A DNA stretch of 64,000 nt from Phoronis australis (Eukaryota; Phoronida; Phoronidae), in NCBI GenBank assembly GCA_002633005.1, contig NMRA01000356.1, forward strand, positions 65,693 through 129,692, given 5' to 3'. The number at the start of each line of letters is the position of its first letter. Position 1 is the stretch's first letter. Below, one piece after another: positions 32,501-43,735 of the stretch. Position numbers and translations under genes: made by a program. The notes under the pieces were generated by a model. It did not search any database. It worked only from the letters and a program-made list of their open reading frames with translations, and was not told where the DNA came from.

Positions 32501-35500
32501 ATATTAGTAAAGCACAAAAATTGTTCCAGGTGATTAGTGCAATGGGCCCACATGCGCGGCCTACGCACGTGTGGTACAACATGTATCAGACCGCGTTCAG
32601 TTATTTTTTTTAACAGATATCACAAAAATTAAGCAAATGGCATGTGCAGGTGTCACTGTTTTCAAGTCGTTGACAGACTTTACTTTGTTGTGAAAAAGCC
32701 TAAGAATGAAGCAGAAAATGACGTTTATTAGATTGTTTTTTACTTAGATTTCTGTAACGGGGAAGTTTTCAGCTGACTCCCAGATTTTGCATACACCCCA
32801 TGCGACTGTTATCTCTACATGCTGACATAAGTGTCATGACAAGGTGACGAGCAGAATTGTCCTGGTGGTGTGAAAGCTTGAAATCTGTGTGAAGTTAATG
32901 CACTATGATTCCTATATATTTTGATGTTAGTTGTCATACAACTAGTATCTGCGGCATGTGACCCACGTCTTCACACTGATTGGCCAACAGACGATATGGA
33001 GAGACATGGTATGGTCGCAACATGCACATATGCCATTTGCTGAATTTCCCGTCAGTTTGTTGGGAACTGTACACAGTCTTGTGAAGGAACAGTTGATTGA
33101 AAAATAAATGAAAGAAGAAATTGGCCAACTGGTAACGTTCTATTCCAATGGCACTCAAAGCAGACACATATTATTGCTCCACAAATTTAGCAACAAAATA
33201 AACGTATAACGGTAATTTTTAAGCACCCGTATCCTATTCACTTAACTCAAGGAAGAATGAATTTTCTTAATTTCATTAATTTTTGTCAGATTTTATTCTG
33301 TTATATTTTGCTCACATTGTTCCAAAGCTCTGTATTTGTGCAGTTTTGTATTTTGACAACTGTCAGTAAAGTTCTCTTTTTTGAAGCTTTGTCCCACATC
33401 CTGTCACAGAATTAGAATGTCCGGCTTTTTGGATCATGCAGCAAAGTTTATTTATTACCATCAGTGGCGGATCTACGGGGGGTTCAGGGGGTTTAAACCC
33501 CCCCTCGGGCCAGGGCCCAAAAATTTTAAAAAAAAGCGTCTCCAGCAAAACAAAAACGGCACCGCCAGCGTGTGTAAACCCGAAGTAAACCAACGTGGAA
33601 AAAATTGAGGGGGGTGTTCACTCTGAAAATATAGTTTTTTGCATTGTGAATTGCTGAGTCTTTGTGGCTCATCGGCAAAACGCGCGGGGATTTATTGTGC
33701 GCGCGCTTCCGTCGACACTTTTGAAGTAGCCAAGCATTTTAGATGGATCCATCGCTGAAAGAGCAGTTCTATAGCTGATTTCTTTAGGTAACTAGCTTCT
33801 TTACTCTAAGATATATTTTGATTTGATTAGGGGAAATACTGCGGTGCCGCAACCCTGATATTCAGGCGAATTGACGTGCAACGTTTTTACCTCATCTGTC
33901 ATGTCGTGTCATTCTATTACACTCAACACGTTTGTAACTGGTGTATAATAAATTTGTCTTGCGCAATATCATACAGTGTACATGTACATGTAATATTGTG
34001 TACGTGTACATGTAATATTTTTGAAAAAAATTCTTTTTCCGTAGAATTGCTATTGTGGCGGGCGCCGTGGTCTGGTCGCTATTCCGTTTGAAGACACACT
34101 CTATAACAAATTATGTCTATACAAGGAATGACCAAGGGGGCACTCACATTGAGAAAGTGACCGCATTCGCGAAAAGTGTACAGTACCAGAAATTGCGGGG
34201 AGGCTGTTNNNNNNNNNNNNNNNNNNNNNNNNNNNNNNNNNNNNNNNNNNNNNNNNNNNNNNNNNNNNNNNNNNCTTTTTGTGTACTCTCAGTGTACATC
34301 TGGTCCCTCTGCAAACTAGTCCAGTGTATCTTTTCACCACTGTGCACAGGATGTTTTGGTTTCATGAAACTGTTTTCAGATGATTTGTTTCCTGATAGAT
34401 TTGACGTTTTTCAATTGTTGTCAATGTGATTCAGCTTAATAAAGTGATACCTAATTATTTATTGTCGCTTTTAATAATAGACTATGAGTTGAGAGCACCA
34501 TCGTTCGCCAGTTTTTTTCTCGTAACGAGACAGAACACATGTTTATTTCCGGACTAACAGTACAGGTCTTCGTCCTTAAACAACTTGGGGCTGTTGTTAC
34601 GCGGTCATCAGATATTCAAGTTTTTACGCCCCGTCGGTGCTCCTTAATTATGCTCTTGAATATTTGGAAATTGTCTAAGCCCCTGTATACACACCACACT
34701 TTTTCGTATACGACTTTTCGTATGCTAAAAAAGGTTTGTGTAAGCAGATGTTCCAACAAGAATTTTTGCTGGTGGCGTGACTCATACCCAGATGTGCACA
34801 ATATGGTTTCACGAAACTTATGTGCCAAGTTCATGTGACGAAATCGAGAACGGTTTTTAATTATCTTAAGAAAAACTCCAGAGACATGTTAAGTGACAGA
34901 AACTTACCAGGATGCATGGAAATTTCATTATTTGGCTACAAAAACAAAAAAAATATCTTACACGGGAGGGGAAACCCCCCTCCCGACCTCCCCCCGCTCG
35001 GCGCTACTCGCCTAGAATTCGACCTTGGCGGGAATCCTAAACCCCTCTTGCTGAAAACGTAGATCTGCCACTGACCATATATTTTGGGACTTTCCCACAA
35101 GGTGTTGTGGTGGTCATCTGCCCTTTGCCATTCAGCCTAGATTAAAATGTCCACTTTTTTCATTTTTGAATGTTGACAGTTATGTATTCGGGCTCTCAAA
35201 ATCAGCTACTGCTTTATTCTACTGGTGCCATGTCAGGTTCAGTGGTTGGTATCTTAGCCTTCACCATTTTTGAGTGTTGACAACACAAATGCAGTTGCTT
35301 ACTTTTTAAGTTCCAAAAAATCAAAAGACATGTTAAACTGTTCTACAGCAACACAAAGACAATAATAATCAAGTGTCCCCACTTGGTTCCCATTGTCTAT
35401 GTACAGTTCTGTGATCACCAAGGTGCCTTATTCAGAAATTTTGTTGAATTAAAACAAGTTGTTTTTACATTTCAGATTCACTTGATGAATACTTTATAAC

Positions 35501-38500
35501 ACTTGAGTTTCTGATTTTGTGCACTACTTTCATTCTCAAACTTTGTAGCACTGTGTTCATTCAGTGTTGATATTTTTATAATTTTGTGTTTGTAAACAAG
35601 CCATTTAATTGCCAATTGATTCAAGAAAATCTTGTTTTTCAGCTTTACTACCAAGTTCTGAACTTTGCCATGATAGTCTCCTCAGCTCTAATGATCTGGA
35701 AAGGTTTAATGGTAGTGACGGGTAGTGAAAGTCCTATCGTGGTAGTACTCAGGTATATAAGAGAATTGTATTTTAACTTGTTTTATGTAAAAAGACGAAA
35801 ACCCGGTGAAGTAATGTAGGTGTATATAATTATGAGTAGGTTATTGTTCAGTAACTGAGATGCTTTTCACAGCATTCAGTCACTTGGTCGTGTAAGTTTG
35901 CTATTGTTGGCATGTATCCCATTTCACTAGGTACAGTAGCTGTCACAAGTAATCTAGCACAATGGAGATCTGCGAATTATCTGTTAAGTTTGTTGACCAG
36001 TTTTGTTTGAAACAAACCTGTAGTCTGTTTGACAGCCTATTGAAGTCTTTTGACTTGAGCCAAATGTCAGAAATGTGACCATTAATGACCAAACGCTGGT
36101 CTTTGCCTTTTGTGTTTCTCAGAACGTTTTGTCTTCTGTCTAGTCGAGCAGACTACGTATTTCTGTCATTTAACTTTGAGTTGTAGACAGATTTTTTTAC
36201 TTTCAGCTTTAACCTATTTTTGTGAAACTGGTTAAGCCATCCACACACTACTGAAAGTAAATTAAAAACAAAAGCCATTAAACTGTTTGAGCAACAGGTC
36301 TCTGATCTAACGTGACATTTGGCTGGGTAATAAGACTCTAAAAATTCAAATATTTATACTCCTATTTTTTCAAAATGTTAAAAGAAATATGCATTGTATA
36401 TGCTGGCAGGTAATTTTCATTTAGACAAGTGTTACGAAACATTACACTAGCTTCTTCAACTTCCTGATTTCTCAGACTCGTCTCATACACACACCTTATA
36501 CTAGAGTGTGCGTCTTTTTAACTGTATGAGAAAACTCCGAGAAAGCATGAATGTGCAGAAGGTAGTGTAGTGTTTAATACCATTTGCTTAGAAGAGTATT
36601 CTGGAGAGTATGTCAGTGATCATAACTTTGAACAATTTGCTGACAACAACTTTGAAAGGTTTGGGGATTTGATGAAAAAAATGAGATGAAGCTGTCCATA
36701 TTTTCTGGCCGTTCACTGTTCATACATGTTTATGTTTGGATTGGTCTCTAGAGTTGGCGAGTACACGAGTTATTTAGTTTGGGCCAACTCAAGTGACAAC
36801 GAAGGCAGGAAGTGAATAATTCATGTGGCCCAACAGTTAGTTAGATCTACTGTTGTGACCCACATTAACTTTGGCCAGTTTTCATGAGGTTAGTCACTTG
36901 TGCTGGCTAAATTTTTTATCACTAACATTGCCATACCTGTTGCTTGGACAGCAACGTATCACTAACACTGCTACCTGTTGCCTGGACAGCAACATCTCAC
37001 TAACACTGCCACCTGTTGCCTGGACAGCAACATATCACTAACACTGCCACCTGTTGCCAGGACAGCAACATATCACTAACACTGCCACCTGTTGCCTGGA
37101 CACCAACATGTCACTAACTGGCTAATGTTAGCACGCTCGTCAACTGATGAAAATGATAAACAATAAAGGACAATATATCGACTGCTGTCTCACGCGGTTA
37201 TCAACTTTCATAATTTTGTTTGAGAAAAACGACTTGAGGGTAAAAGAAATTTGGATGCAAGTGGTTTATAAAAGAATCACAACAGTCTGGCAGTCGAAAC
37301 AGCCAGCAAAGTCCACACACACACTTAGCCTAGGCAGCTGTCACTGTTTATTCAACACACTATTACATGTAGGCAGCGTTTCTCTGATTTCGCTTCTAAA
37401 GGTCTCGGATAATACTCAGATGTGGGCAATCCTGTTACACTCTCAGCGAAAGTATGGGAAGCAAAACAGGTCTGGGTATTGGTTTTTTAGTTAACTAATT
37501 ATTTTTTCTTCTTGATACCCTTAGTTTGACAAATTACTTAGACAAAATGCTGTTTTCTAGGTAATAACCAGTCATCCTATCCACTCTGAAGATGAATTAT
37601 GCTTGCACGACAGGGAATTGTGGGGCACTTTGTCTGATTATGTTTAGGGAATACCATACTTTATAGTCTTATCCAAGTGTTGCTCAATACTTTCATATAC
37701 ACTTACTGATGCTCTTATGTGTCCAAGAGCTCCCTTCATTCCCTGTGACTATGTTGAGCTCATGACTACTATTGTAATATTGGTAATATTGCTTCTGTTG
37801 GCCTACAGCGGCAGCATGGAACCAGCATTTCACCGAGGAGACTTATTATTCTTGACAAACCACGTGGACGAACCAATCAGAGTGGGCGAGATTGTTGTCT
37901 TTAAAATTGAAGGACGCGACATACCTATCGTACACAGAGTGTTGAAAGTTCATGAAAAGTGAGTTACATGGATAGAATTAAAAATGATTTGTCCAGGACA
38001 GTACATGGACAAAATAAATTCTTTTTATGCGCCCCCATATTTATATGTTTACGCATTATGCCATCATCTCCGTCCATCCGGGCGGCGTCCGTCCGGCGTC
38101 GGCTGCTCTATCTCCAAAACCCTTTGACATACATTCATGAAATTTGGCACATATGTTCTATTCATGAATGGGACGGCATGAGCGAACTTTCGGACGGATG
38201 CGACTACCGGTGTGAATCCTAGTGGCAATTTTAGTTTTTTACACTTGCATTTGTATCTTCAAAAGTCCTGAACGGATTTTCATGAAATTTAATATGTAGG
38301 GACCTATTAGTAAGGTGACGCTATTCAGTTTTCGGATGGATTCGACGTAGTTTGCGCCACCTAGTGGCCATTTTTACTGTTTTCGACTCTGTTTTTTTTT
38401 GTGTCCACCCCTCTATCAACCAAACCGCTCAAAGGATGATTGTGAAAATTGGCAGGTATGTGCTTACTCTAAAGAGGATGGTTGACGATGATTTTCCGAC

Positions 38501-41500
38501 GATTTCACACATGATATTTGTGGCAGTGTTCACTGTAAGAATATCTCATTCCCCTGACCAAACTTTGTATGATATAAGTATTCAGGATAAAAATCTCAAA
38601 AAACACTTACAGTTTTCTAAGTTATTGTTTTGTTTTCGTTCTCTGCAACTTTAATTTTTTTTTCATAAAAGTCCGATTGTTTGATAGCCCCTCATGCCGG
38701 AGTGGAACATTTTAAAACAATTGCTAACGTAATTTTGGTCAACAGTATATAAAGTAGTGTTGTGTCTGAAAGTGGAACATTTTAAAACAATTGCTAACAT
38801 AGTTTTGGTCAACAGTATATAAAGTAGTGTTGTGTCTGAAAGATTCACGTGCATCCCTTCAGCCACTTTTGAGATTTAATGTTCCCAAGTTGTCCAAAAT
38901 TGGGGACATTTTTCTAATGTCCTACAAAACCTTCACTACGTTTGTTGCCACACCCATGTTTCTCTCCATTGCTTTGTAGGGAGGATGGAACTGTGAAATT
39001 TTTAACAAAAGGTGACAATAACTCCGTAGACGACCGAGGTCTCTATGCACCAGGACAGTTATGGCTGGAAAAGAAGGATGTTGTAGGGCGTGCAAAAGGG
39101 TAAGTGTGGGTGTACTAGTTGTTCTGTAGTTGTAGGGCGTGCCAAGAGGTAACCGTTGGTATACTAGTTGTTCTGTAGTTGTAGGGCGTGCAAAGAGGTA
39201 ACCGTTGGTGTACTAGTTGCTCTGTAGTTGCTGTGGCTGATGAGGGCCTCAGTTGCTGATGAGGCATATTCACATCCATCGTGCCTTCTCTGACAATGGA
39301 CCAAGTAGTTGGCACATCTGAAATCAGACTCTGAATTGTTTTCCATTTTTACACATTTTCTATTCATGTGTGAATGCCTTTTAATAATTGATTTCTAGCG
39401 CTATTGCCATTTTTCAAAATATCTTACCGGATTAGACTAGTACATGAACTGAACATGTATTTATGGTTGAAAATGTCGGTACTAGTGTATTTTATTCAAA
39501 GCAGTGTACAATATTGTTTACCAGGCACATTTGACCATTATTTCAGGTTTGTTCCTTACGTGGGCATTGTGACAATATTAATGAATGATTACCCCAAGTT
39601 CAAGGTAAGTTTTTGATGAATCAATGATGGCACTTAAAGATGTTTCATCTCATTAGTACCTTGAATATGTAAATCAACTTTTGCTTTTAGGCTGCCTGAA
39701 CCTCAGTGGTCGTGCTGAACTTCCGATTTTGTTGAAGTCTCGATATTGCGAGAATATTTTATGTCAATATTTATGCAATGTTAATTGTGGTGAATGCAGG
39801 ACCAAACAGACGAAGACATTGAAAACAACTTGTAAGTTAGTTTATATTACATGCTTCATGCATGGCAAGACTAAAGATTGTGACTGGAGCTGCAAATAGA
39901 TAATGATCTGGTAGCATATTAGTTCGATTTTGTGTAAACTTTTCATAAGAAAGGAATGTTAACAGTGCACTCAATGTCTCAATATTGGGGCTGAATGTCT
40001 GTATCATTCCCCTCTGAAGAGCATTTTAAAAAAAACGCCCGGAAATTCCCTCATCAGCCTCAAAAATTCCTCTTTAATGATTGAAAAATTCCTCTCAAAG
40101 GTTCAGAAAGTCTTTGGTGGCATCTGAGTGGGGGAGATATTTCACATCCAAAAAAAGCCCGTTCTCAGGTAGCACAGGCAACTTTCCCCTCGGGTGAGCA
40201 AGGGTCCTGGATAATGAATCCCAATAGCGGATGGGAAATCACAGATTCAGGATCTGCCAAGCTCAAGTGAACTTTATAGATGCCTGCTTCTATGATGTAC
40301 GAGCGAAGTATATTATGAAAAAAATTGATAGAGAAGTGTAAATTGTGAGCATTTGGTCACATTCGTATTCCATACTTTGCCATTACCCACATGGAATGCT
40401 ATTAAATCAGTTTCAGTTTGTCAAATGTTCATCTTAATCTTACATACTGCTCAACATCAAAACCAAATCTTCATGTATTGAATGTTATTACTATTTCCTG
40501 TCGTAATGCTCTGTTTTCATTTAGAAGTTGGTTGATTTATGAAACATTTCTTTTCCCCTTGATTATGATTTTGACTCAAAATTATCCAAGAATTTTTAGG
40601 TGGGCGGCGTATGTTAATTTTACGAATTCAGGTTTCTAATGAGATATTGCATCTTTGAAGCCCCATGCAGATTTAAACAAAAGGGTTCCAACCCTAAAAC
40701 ATAAATCTGTTTTATACAGAGTTAGTGTCCCAAATTACACATAATACATTGTAGAACGAATGAAGTTGATTATTAATCTTGCTTTAATCAGGGCTTGGAA
40801 TGACCAATGACAAAAAACGCGGAAACTTTACTTTTACGGCCCAAACCATGCGCGCTACAGCCTTGAAATGGTCGATGTGAACCATTCCCCACCATCAGTA
40901 GCATGCGTCTGCGTCCTTTTAGCTCGTCCGTTCACTCCCAACCCACACATTTTTGGCTGCAGAGCCGTAGTATTTCTCGCTGCGGTTTACAATAACACGA
41001 GACACCATTGAAAATCCCACCACGCTATCCCAGGTGCCCCGGCAATGTTGACAATTTACGTTCCTCCGAAACATAAAGAGCAACTTCCGCTTTTCGAGGT
41101 GAACGTCGTCTGCAATGCCGTGGTAAGAAAGGAATTTGCCGCAGAAATTTTATATCAAATCCGACTTTTTTTACACGGAAATATAATCAAATGCGCGGAC
41201 AGAACATTTGAAAAAAGCGGAAATCCGCGTTTCCGTGGAAAATTCCAAGCCCTGTTTAATGGAAACATTCAATTTTGATGCATCCCTATTTGAAGTTTGC
41301 AATTTTGGCTCGACTTACTTGGCACTGCATGTTTCTTTAGGTATTGAACTGGTAAAACCTGCATTTATAAGTCCCTTAAGTTCAGGATGCTAAACCAAAT
41401 TGAATTAATATTCTTTAATGTAATATTTTCCAGTTTGTTTCAAACTGATAGCAGAACCTTTAATGTACCTGGGAAATTGTTCTGTGCGAGCTGACCATTG

Positions 41501-41790
41501 TTAGTAGCCTCAGTGTTACCATCGAATGGTTTATCTTGTATCAGTATTCTTTGTTACATACATGCGTGTAGATTGTTTTCTTTGATTCTCATGAAATAAA
41601 AATTTGAAAATTGGACTTTGCAGTTTGGATTTTCTGATTGAATAAATCTTGTAGATGTATTGATTGCCTATATTCTCCAAATGTCACATACGGTAAAATT
41701 GTTGAGTCATATCTCACTTATACTCTTTGAACATTTCAGTACGCTGTCTTGGCTCTACTTGGCGTATTTGTCCTTGTACACCGGGAATGA
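29527..41790 (+). CDS. SEC11A: Signal peptidase complex catalytic subunit SEC11A, complete
   Basis: SEC11A is the ER-membrane serine protease subunit that removes signal peptides from secretory proteins. Six exons, 29527-29586, 35643-35752, 37809-37958, 38980-39099, 39547-39604 and 41740-41790, join without frame breaks into 182 codons plus stop, against 179 aa in vertebrates. The N-terminus ([18 protein letters not shown]) is cytosolic. One membrane segment follows ([20 protein letters not shown]). The Ser/His/Asp active site is intact: Ser59 in [12 protein letters not shown], His99 in IPIVHRVL and Asp125 in DDRGLY. The C-terminus is the hydrophobic [16 protein letters not shown]. The start ATG has A at -3 and G at +4. 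A second copy of the last exon (43539-43589) belongs to the other allele. The first intron is about 6 kb and full of transposons. Identification is secure over the whole length. Confidence 0.97.
29592..29843 (-). CDS. Unidentified 83-aa ORF antisense in SEC11A intron 1
   Basis: An open frame of 83 codons begins [14 protein letters not shown] and contains [20 protein letters not shown]. It has no cysteine and ends basic (IKGTTRK). Its ATG is in a strong context (A at -3, G at +4), and composition and codon use look like a real protein rather than a chance frame. I do not recognise the family. It lies six bases from the SEC11A exon 1 donor on the opposite strand, so the two 5' ends would overlap head to head. 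It may be a single-exon gene, a first exon whose donor I cannot place, or a fortuitous frame. Confidence 0.4.
   Translation of the reverse strand: MEWIFDEVKTPNRWTDLAYLPFKLNGTKFVQKAMGSIVAANRPTDAERLRRRVAYSRSEFSDPLVNQLIAQKFIQNIKGTTRK
30099..31028. mobile_element. Mutator-like foldback element 1
   Basis: Arms of about 272 bp (30099-30370 and 30757-31028) are nearly perfect inverted repeats beginning TAGGCAATGACCATCGCCTC, separated by about 390 bp. The 9-bp direct repeat AGCGCGAGA flanks it at 30090-30098 and 31029-31037. Long arms with 9-bp duplications are the hallmark of Mutator-like elements. There is no transposase, so it would need one supplied in trans. The exact flanks and arms indicate a fairly recent insertion in SEC11A intron 1. 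Confidence 0.9.
31438..31996. mobile_element. Mutator-like foldback element 2, older
   Basis: Inverted arms starting with ACAGTGACCACC, almost without a spacer, diverged from each other. It is flanked by the 9-bp repeat ATAGGCATA (31429-31437 and 31997-32005). The arms are recognisably related to element 1 (AAGCTTTTC, AATTATGCCTC, ATAAATACCTTTTG), so both belong to one family. Confidence 0.85.
31997..32092. repeat. 48-bp tandem duplication
   Basis: Two units of ATAGGCATAGATGTAGCAGC plus CAGCTAGCTGA..., starting exactly at the right target duplication of foldback element 2. Confidence 0.88.
32434..32613 (+). mobile_element. SINE copy, 5'-truncated
   Basis: Begins GTCCCACTGGGCCACACTGC, the end of the tRNA-like head, then the shared body and an AT-rich tail. 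In SEC11A intron 1. Confidence 0.82.
33462..35073. mobile_element. hAT-like non-autonomous transposon in SEC11A intron 1
   Basis: Inverted ends CAGTGGCGGATCTACG and CGTAGATCTGCCACTG (one mismatch) with G/C-rich subterminal stretches. The 5-bp duplication ACCAT lies at 33457-33461 and 35074-35078. No transposase frame is recognised, although 66 bases are unknown at 34209-34274. Confidence 0.82.
34209..34274. other. Assembly gap, 66 Ns
   Basis: A run of N inside the hAT-like element. Frames drawn through it are meaningless. Confidence 0.99.
35079..35642. other. Distal part of SEC11A intron 1
   Basis: AT-rich intron ending in a pyrimidine tract and CAG before exon 2. No other feature seen. Confidence 0.6.
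35643..35752 (+). CDS. SEC11A: SEC11A exon 2 (transmembrane segment)
   Basis: Acceptor TTTTTCAG, donor GTATAT. Encodes [20 protein letters not shown] and [10 protein letters not shown]. The Ser codon before the catalytic GSM motif is split across the next intron. Confidence 0.96.
36920..37115. repeat. 39-bp minisatellite
   Basis: Five units of CACTGCCACCTGTTGCCTGG plus ACAGCAACATATCACTAA, in SEC11A intron 2. Confidence 0.92.
37809..37958 (+). CDS. SEC11A: SEC11A exon 3 (catalytic Ser and His)
   Basis: Encodes [17 protein letters not shown] with the catalytic serine, and [12 protein letters not shown] with the catalytic histidine. Donor GTGAGT. Confidence 0.97.
38027..38650 (-). repeat. Dispersed repeat family, SEC11A intron 3 copy
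   Basis: Related in inverse orientation to 49272-50760, sharing CTAGTGGCAATTTTAGTTTT, ATCTTCAAA.GTCC and GTGAAAATTGNCA.GTATGT modules. It is non-coding as far as I can see and its family is not recognised. Confidence 0.65.
38701..38840. repeat. 70-bp tandem duplication
   Basis: Two nearly identical units (AGTGGAACATTTTAAAACAA...), just upstream of SEC11A exon 4. Confidence 0.92.
38980..39099 (+). CDS. SEC11A: SEC11A exon 4 (catalytic Asp)
   Basis: Encodes [20 protein letters not shown] with the catalytic aspartate, and [13 protein letters not shown]. The final bases and the GTAAGT donor are repeated twice more immediately downstream. Confidence 0.96.
39073..39232. repeat. SEC11A: Tandem repeat copying the SEC11A exon 4 donor
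   Basis: Three units of about 50 bp. The first contains the end of exon 4 and its donor (TGTAGGGCGTGCAAAAGG then GTAAGT). The next two repeat GTAGGGCGTGC.A.AGGTAACC in the intron. Confidence 0.87.
39547..39604 (+). CDS. SEC11A: SEC11A exon 5
   Basis: Encodes [19 protein letters not shown], a block nearly invariant in SEC11. Acceptor ATTTCAG, donor GTAAGT, phase 0 exit. Confidence 0.96.
40799..41254. mobile_element. Polymorphic CAGGG-type non-autonomous transposon
   Basis: 456 bp, 13-bp inverted ends CAGGGCTTGGAAT, flanked by TTTAAT (40793-40798 and 41255-41260). The other allele has a single TTTAAT at 43074-43079 with no element, which defines both ends and the 6-bp duplication. The 77-aa frame inside is not recognised. 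Confidence 0.9.
41740..41790 (+). CDS. SEC11A: SEC11A exon 6 (C-terminus), left allelic copy
   Basis: Acceptor ACATTTCAG. Encodes [16 protein letters not shown] and the TGA stop. The transposon-carrying allele of intron 5 leads into this copy. Confidence 0.96.
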   Translation, partial: YAVLALLGVFVLVHRE

Positions 41791-41937
41791 CCTGATTATG
41801 GAAGAACTTTGCACTTTTAAACTGCAATATCTCATCCAATGGTCTTGTTATGGACTTGGGTTAAAGTAATAGTGTTCTGCCTGTTCCTCGCACAGTGATG
41901 AATCAAGTCATTACATACATATTTGACCATTTTAAGN

Positions 41938-43735
41938 CCTTGAATATGTAAATCAACTTTTGCTTTTAGGCTGCCTGAACCTCAGTGGTCGTGCTGAACT
42001 TCCGATTTTGTTGAAGTCTCGATATTGCGAGAATATTTATGCAATATTAATTGTGGTGAATGTAGGACCAAACAGACCAAGACATTGAAAACAACTTCTA
42101 AGTTAGTTTATATTACATGCTTCATGCATGGCAAGACTAAAGATTGTGACTGGAGCTGCAAATAGATAATGATCTGGTAGCATATTAGCTCGATTTTGTG
42201 TAAACTTTTCATAAGAAAGGAATGTTAACAGTGCACTCAATGTCTCAATATTGGGGCTGAATGTCTGTATCATTCCCCTCTGAAAAGCATTTAAAAAAAA
42301 CGCCGGAAATTCCCTCATCAGCCTCAAAAATTCCTCTTTAATGATTAAAAAAAAATCCTCTCAAAGGTAGAATCACTTTTAACTCTCATAGCCGTGGTTC
42401 AGATAGTCTTTGGTGGCATCCGAATAGGGGAGATATTTCACATCCAAAAAAGCCCATTCTCAAGTAGCACAGGCACCTTTCCCCTCGGGTCAGCAAGTGT
42501 CCTGGATAATGAATCCCAATAGCGGATGGGAAATCACAGATTCACGATCTGCTAAGCTCAAGTGAACTCTATAGATGCCTGCTTCTATGATGTACGAACG
42601 AAGTCTATTGTGAAAAAAATTGATAGACAAGTGTAAATTGTGAGGATTTAGTCACATTCATATTCCATACTTTGCCATTACCCACATGGAATGCTAATCA
42701 GTTTCAGTTTGTCAAATGTTCATCTTAATCTTACATACTGCTCAACATCAAAACCAAATCTTCATGTATTGAATGTTATTACTATTTCCTGTCGTAATGC
42801 TCCGTTTTCATTTGGAACTTGGTTGATTTACGAAACATTTCTTTTCCCCCCGATTATGATTTTGACACAAAATTATCCAAGAATTTTTAGGTGGGCGGCT
42901 TATGTTAATTTTACGAATTCAGGTTTCTAATGAGATATTGCATCTTTGAAGCCCCATGCAGATTTAAACAAAAGGGTTCCAACCCAAAAACATAAATCTG
43001 TTTTATACAGAGTTAGTGTCCCAAATTAAACATAATACATTGTAGAACGAATGAAGTTGATTATTAATCTTGCTTTAATGAAAACATTCATATCAACAAT
43101 TTTGATGCATCCCAATTTAAAGTTTGCAATTTTGGCTTGACTTATTTGGCACTGCATGTTTCTTAGTATTGAGCGGGTAAAACCTGCATTTATAAGTCCC
43201 TTAAGTTCAGGATGCTAAACCAAATATTTTCCAGTTTGTTTCAAACTGATAGCAGAACCTTTAATGTACCTGGGAAATTGTTCTGTGCGAGCTAACTATT
43301 GTTAGTAGCCTGTGTTACCGTCGAATGGTTTATCTTGTATCAGTATTCTTTGTTACATACATGCCTGTAGATTGTTTTCTTTGGTTCTCATGAAATAATA
43401 ATTTGAAAATTGGACTTTGCAGTTTGGATTTTCTGATTGAATAAATCTTGTAGATGTATTGATTGCCTATATTCTCCAAATGTCACATACGGTAAAATTG
43501 TTGAGTCATATCTCACTTATACTCTTTGAACATTTCAGTACGCTGTCTTGGCTCTACTTGGCGTATTTGTCCTTGTACACCGGGAATGACCTGATTATGG
43601 AAGAACTTTGCACTTTTAAACTGCAATATCTCATCCAATGGTCTTGTTATGGACTTGGGTTAAAGTAATAGTGTTCTGCCTGTTCCTCGCACAGTGATGA
43701 ATCAAGTCATTACATACATATTTGACCATTTTAAG
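41938..43735. other. Allelic duplicate pair at N 41937, right copy
   Basis: Starts after the N at CCTTGAATATGTAAATC, as at 39659, and leaves homology at TTTTAAG. It carries the empty transposon site at 43074-43079. Confidence 0.9.
43539..43589 (+). CDS. SEC11A: SEC11A exon 6, right allelic copy (assembly duplicate)
   Basis: Identical 51-bp terminal exon inside the block 41938-43735, which repeats 39659-41936 after the single N at 41937. This copy continues into unique 3' flanking sequence. Confidence 0.9.
   Translation, partial: YAVLALLGVFVLVHRE

Larger units (their letters stand above)
39659..41936. other. Allelic duplicate pair at N 41937, left copy
   Basis: Repeated at 41938-43735. This allele is longer because of the 456-bp transposon at 40799-41254. 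It includes the SEC11A last exon. Confidence 0.9.

Noticed and set aside
34055-34429. Coding frames across the N run
   Set aside because: Part of the frame is unknown bases, and the rest is transposon sequence without recognisable protein.
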